DNA of 9,188 nucleotides from JBHYGK01 sp051859045 (GTDB taxonomy: Bacteria > Pseudomonadota > Gammaproteobacteria > Xanthomonadales > Xanthomonadaceae), in the NCBI GenBank assembly GCA_051859045.1, contig JBHYGK010000047.1:1-9188 (forward strand), written 5' to 3'. The notes under the pieces were generated by a model. The model was not told where the DNA came from. It saw only the letters and a program-made list of their open reading frames with translations, and ran no database searches. Both the position numbers and the translations under genes were made by a program. This document shows, piece after piece, positions 6,527 through 9,188 of the stretch. How positions within the stretch are numbered: position 1 is the first letter of the stretch; each line of letters opens with the position of its first letter.

Positions 6527-8062
6527 TCAGTCGTCGGCGCGCGGGGTCAGGGTGATGAAGGTGTTGTTCTGGCCACGGCGGACCAGCAGCAGCACGGTCT
6601 GGCCGTCCTCCACCCCGTCCAGCGCGTCCTTGAAGGCGTCGACGTCGCCCACCGGGCGCTGGCCGACGCGCAGGATCACGTCGCCCGGGGCCAGCCCGGC
6701 GCGGCGGGCGGCCGCCCCGGTGACCTCGCGGACCAGCACGCCCTCGCCCTCGGCGACCCCGGCGGAGCGGCGCTGGGTCGCGGTGAGGTCGACCACGGCG
6801 ATCCCGAGGGCGTCGCCGCGGGCCGGCTCGGCCGCCGGCGCGCGCCGCGCCGGCGCCTCGCCCGAGGCCTCCGACAGCGAGCGCAGGGTCACCCCGATGT
6901 CGCGCTCCTCGCCCTCGCGCAGGATCCGCACCTCGGCCTCGGTGCCGGGGCGCAGCGCGCCCACGGCCGGCGGCAGGTCGGAGGAGCGCACGATCGGCCG
7001 GCCGTTGAACGCCAGCAGCACGTCGCCCGGCTGCAGGCCGGCCTCCTCGGCCGCCGAGCCCGGCACGACCTCGCTGACCAGGGCGCCGGCCGGGCGCTCC
7101 AGGCCCAGCGCGCGGGCGGCGTCGCGGTCGATCTCCTGCACCACCACGCCGAGCGCGCCGCGCTCCACGCCGCCGGTCTCGCGCAGCTGCGCGGCCACGC
7201 CGGCGGCCAGCTCGGCCGGGATCGCGAAGCTCACGCCGATGAAGCCGCCGGTGTTGGAGAAGATCTGCGAATTGATGCCCACGACCTCGCCGCGGACGTT
7301 GAGCAGCGGGCCGCCGGAGTTGCCGCGGTTGATCGCGACGTCGCTCTGGATGAAGGGCACGTACTGCTGGCTGCGGTCGACGCTGGGCCGGCCCAGCGCC
7401 GAGACCACGCCGGCGGTGACCGAGTAGTCGAAGCCGAACGGCGAGCCGATCGCCACCACCCACTGGCCCGGGCGGACGTCGTCGGACTCGCCCATGGCCA
7501 GGAACGGCAGGTCCTCGCCCTCGATCTTGAGCAGGGCCACGTCGGACTGGGCGTCGGAGCCGACCACCTCGGCCACCAGCTCGCGGCGGTCGGACAGGCG
7601 CACGATCACCTCGTCGGCGCCCTCGATCACGTGGTGGTTGGTCAGCACGTAGCCGTCCGCCGAGGTCAGGAAGCCCGAGCCCATCGAGGTGGCGTCGCCC
7701 TCGGGCATCGGGCCGATCTGCGCGCCCGGGGGCAGCATGCGGCGGAAGATCTCGGGCAGTTCCTCGGCCTGGGCCCGGCCGCCGGCCTTGCGGTCGGCGC
7801 GGCGGGTGGCCTCGATGTTGACCACCGCCGGGGTGGCGCGCTCGACCAGCGCGGTGAAGTCCGGCAGGCCGACCACCAGCGGCTCGGCGGCCGGCTCGGC
7901 CGCGGTCGTCACCGGCGTGGCGGGCGCCGCCGGGGCCTCGGCGTCGGCGTCGGCGGCGGCGCGCTCCGCGGGCGCCGCGGCCTCGTCGCCGCAGGCGGCC
8001 AGCAGGAGGACGGTGGCGAGCGCGAAGGCCAGCGGGCGGAGGACGGGGCGGGTCGGCGTCAT
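6527..8062 (-). CDS. mucD: MucD/HtrA-type periplasmic serine protease, putative lipoprotein
   Basis: This is a DegP/HtrA-family protease that degrades misfolded envelope proteins; in Pseudomonas MucD also restrains the AlgU (sigma-E type) response. The 511-residue product (from ATG 8062) has an Arg-flanked hydrophobic signal ending LLLAAC, a lipobox with Cys at 24. An Ala/Asp/Glu/Pro-rich linker runs to about 60. The trypsin-like domain carries the full triad: H144 (LTNHHV), D174 (SDVALLKIE) and S249 (RGNSGGPL). Two PDZ domains follow (about 299-396 and 414-507; PGDVLLAFNG and PGDVILRVG are their typical loops). An in-frame ATG at 8110 would add 16 residues that push the signal peptide inward; neither start has a good Shine-Dalgarno, and I prefer 8062. 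The gene follows mucB by 72 nt. P. aeruginosa MucD is about 474 residues, so this one is longer, mainly in the linkers. Confidence 0.95.
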   Translation of the reverse strand: MTPTRPVLRPLAFALATVLLLAACGDEAAAPAERAAADADAEAPAAPATPVTTAAEPAAEPLVVGLPDFTALVERATPAVVNIEATRRADRKAGGRAQAEELPEIFRRMLPPGAQIGPMPEGDATSMGSGFLTSADGYVLTNHHVIEGADEVIVRLSDRRELVAEVVGSDAQSDVALLKIEGEDLPFLAMGESDDVRPGQWVVAIGSPFGFDYSVTAGVVSALGRPSVDRSQQYVPFIQSDVAINRGNSGGPLLNVRGEVVGINSQIFSNTGGFIGVSFAIPAELAAGVAAQLRETGGVERGALGVVVQEIDRDAARALGLERPAGALVSEVVPGSAAEEAGLQPGDVLLAFNGRPIVRSSDLPPAVGALRPGTEAEVRILREGEERDIGVTLRSLSEASGEAPARRAPAAEPARGDALGIAVVDLTATQRRSAGVAEGEGVLVREVTGAAARRAGLAPGDVILRVGQRPVGDVDAFKDALDGVEDGQTVLLLVRRGQNNTFITLTPRADD

Positions 8063-8134
8063 GGGGGGTGCCTGTGGGTGGCGAGGAAGGAAGGCGTCGC
8101 GGGGACTCATGTATGCGGGGTGCGGGCGGGGCGA

Positions 8135-9178
8135 TCAAGGCCCGCCGGGGCCGGGGCGCAGGCCCTCGGCGAAGCGGCGCGCCGCGGCGGGCGGCACCTT
8201 GCCGATGACGAACACCCGCCAGGCGCCGTGGTCGCGGGCCAGGCCGGTCAGCGCGCCGCGCCGGGTGGCGGCCTCGCCGCGGCCGGCCGCGTCCGGGCCG
8301 GCCGGCTCGACGAGCACGCTGACGCTGGCCAGTCCGTCGTCGTACACCAGCCAGCGCGCGTCGCCGTCGCGGCCGGCCGCGCGCAGCGCGAAGCCCGGCG
8401 GGGGCGCGTCCACGCGCCAGCCGATGTCGTCCACGGGACCGGGCGGCGGGAGCGCGATCGGCGCCAGCCCGGGGCCCGGGGCCAGCGCCTCGGCGGGCAC
8501 CGGGCCGAGCTGCAGCGCGCTGACGGCGACCTGTTCGAGCACCTCGACGCCCTCGTGCACCGCCACCCGCAGCGGCAACGCGGTGGCCTCGTCGAGCCAG
8601 ACGCGCAGGCCGTAGCGCAGGGCGTCGCGCGGGACCAGCGCGACCACCCGGGCGGGGCGGCCGGCGATGCGGGCCCGGCCGAGCAGGTGCGGGGCGTAGT
8701 GCGCGCGCAGGCCGGGATGCCAGCCGCCGAGCAGCCCACCGAGGCCCGGCTGCGGCCGCGGGGCGAGCAGGCGCGGCGGCGCGCCAGGCCCGCGGCCGCG
8801 CAGCGTGCCGCCGGCGAAGACCAGCTCGGTGACGGCGTCGGCGGCACCGTCGGCGGGCAGCACGCGCAGGCGTTCGCGCTCGCCGCCCGGGCCCGCGGCG
8901 TGGGCGAGCTCGATGACGTCGAGGCCCTCGCCGTCGAGCCACACCAGGCGCCCGCGGTAGTCGAGGCCGTGGATGGCGTCGACCATCCGCGCCAGCCAGG
9001 CGTCGGCCTCGGCGGCCTCGGCGGCCTCGGTCTCGTCGGCGGCGGCGGCCTCCCGGGCCGGCGCAGGCGCAGGCGCAGGCGCAGCCAGCGTGCCGGCCAC
9101 CGGCGCGCAGGCGGCCAGCGCCAGCGCCAGCAGCGCGGGCACCGGCACGGGCCGGCGGACGGGCCGGCGGCGGCTCAC
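8135..9178 (-). CDS. mucB: Sigma-E regulatory protein MucB/RseB
   Basis: MucB/RseB is a periplasmic protein that binds the anti-sigma factor MucA/RseA and shields it from DegS-type proteolysis until lipid or LPS signals displace it. The 347-residue product has a basic start (SRRRPVRRP), a hydrophobic core LLALALAAC and an Ala/Pro stretch, so it is exported; the Cys at 24 also fits a lipobox. The N-terminal LolA-like domain (about 58-230) shows family patterns WLARMVDAIHGLDYRGRLVW, GGERERL (98-104) and YGLRVWLDEATALPLR (189-204). The C-terminal domain (about 252-343) has the GFAL-DGLASVSVLVEP pattern and ends near VFVIGKVPPAAARRFAE. It is about 30 residues longer than RseB, largely from Ala/Glu and Ala/Pro repeats at 33-60. 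The start is GTG 9178, overlapping a TGA that probably ends rseA. The sequence is more diverged than its neighbours, but the assignment is supported by mucD next door. Confidence 0.85.
   Translation of the reverse strand: MSRRRPVRRPVPVPALLALALAACAPVAGTLAAPAPAPAPAREAAAADETEAAEAAEADAWLARMVDAIHGLDYRGRLVWLDGEGLDVIELAHAAGPGGERERLRVLPADGAADAVTELVFAGGTLRGRGPGAPPRLLAPRPQPGLGGLLGGWHPGLRAHYAPHLLGRARIAGRPARVVALVPRDALRYGLRVWLDEATALPLRVAVHEGVEVLEQVAVSALQLGPVPAEALAPGPGLAPIALPPPGPVDDIGWRVDAPPPGFALRAAGRDGDARWLVYDDGLASVSVLVEPAGPDAAGRGEAATRRGALTGLARDHGAWRVFVIGKVPPAAARRFAEGLRPGPGGP
9005..9030. repeat. mucB: 9-bp tandem repeat within mucB
   Basis: The unit GGCCTCGGC occurs 2.9 times without a mismatch, encoding the EAAEAAEA stretch after the signal peptide of MucB. 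The unit is a multiple of three, so changes in copy number would alter linker length and keep frame. Confidence 0.7.
9061..9084. repeat. mucB: 6-bp tandem repeat within mucB
   Basis: Four perfect copies of GCGCAG encode the alternating Ala-Pro run of MucB (about residues 33-41). It is an in-frame microsatellite, likely a flexible spacer between the export signal and the folded domain. Confidence 0.75.
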
Positions 9179-9188
9179 CGGGGCGGGG
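9175..9188 (-). CDS. Possible last codons of the anti-sigma factor gene rseA/mucA (truncated)
   Basis: The TGA at 9175-9177 overlaps the mucB GTG as GTGA. The few codons visible before it read Pro-Pro-Arg. In all described mucB/rseB loci the anti-sigma factor gene lies directly upstream, so this is probably its end. Only about 14 bases are visible, so the identity rests on context alone. Confidence 0.25.

Noticed and set aside
8063..8110. Upstream ATG at 8110 for mucD
   Set aside because: It adds 16 residues, including charged and Pro residues, before a complete signal peptide and has no ribosome-binding site. ATG 8062 gives a normal signal.
6450..8942. 830-codon minus-strand frame through mucB and mucD
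   Set aside because: It is an Arg/Ala/Gly-rich shadow in a different frame from the motif-bearing MucB and MucD proteins.

Overview
The window is a very GC-rich (well over 70% by eye) gammaproteobacterial chromosome segment. Gene order and protein sequences fit the Lysobacteraceae/Xanthomonadaceae (Luteimonas/Lysobacter/Xanthomonas relatives). The genus is an inference, since no rRNA or other marker gene is present. Almost all of the sequence is coding, and nothing in it looks horizontally acquired.

Layout. Positions 9188 to 906 hold a long block of genes on the minus strand, read right to left: a possible last few codons of an anti-sigma factor gene (rseA/mucA), mucB/rseB (sigma-E regulatory periplasmic protein), mucD (HtrA/DegP-type protease, possibly lipid-anchored), a 128-nt gap with GC hairpins and a candidate lepA promoter, lepA (EF4), lepB (signal peptidase I), a small DUF4845 membrane protein, rnc (RNase III), era (ribosome-assembly GTPase) and recO (recombination mediator). 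Pseudomonas aeruginosa has the same order: algU-mucA-mucB-mucC-mucD near lepA-lepB-PA0769-rnc-era-recO-pdxJ. Here mucC is absent, and pdxJ does not follow recO.

Past recO the pattern changes. A plus-strand gene for a receiver-Hpt phosphorelay protein (217-984) converges on recO and overlaps its 3' end by 79 bp. Upstream of it, 30 nt away and divergent, is the 5' end of a gene for an exported protein that runs off the left edge.

How the genes work together. mucB and mucD are the envelope-stress arm: MucB tunes release of the sigma-E-type factor and MucD degrades misfolded envelope proteins. lepA, rnc and era act on translation, rRNA processing and 30S maturation. lepB matures exported proteins, and recO loads RecA. 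Tight junctions (14-bp, 4-bp overlaps and a 5-nt gap among DUF4845-rnc-era-recO) indicate one translationally coupled operon. I found no undescribed system. The points most worth a second look are the recO/regulator overlap, the prepilin-like N-terminus of the DUF4845 protein and the lipobox of MucD.
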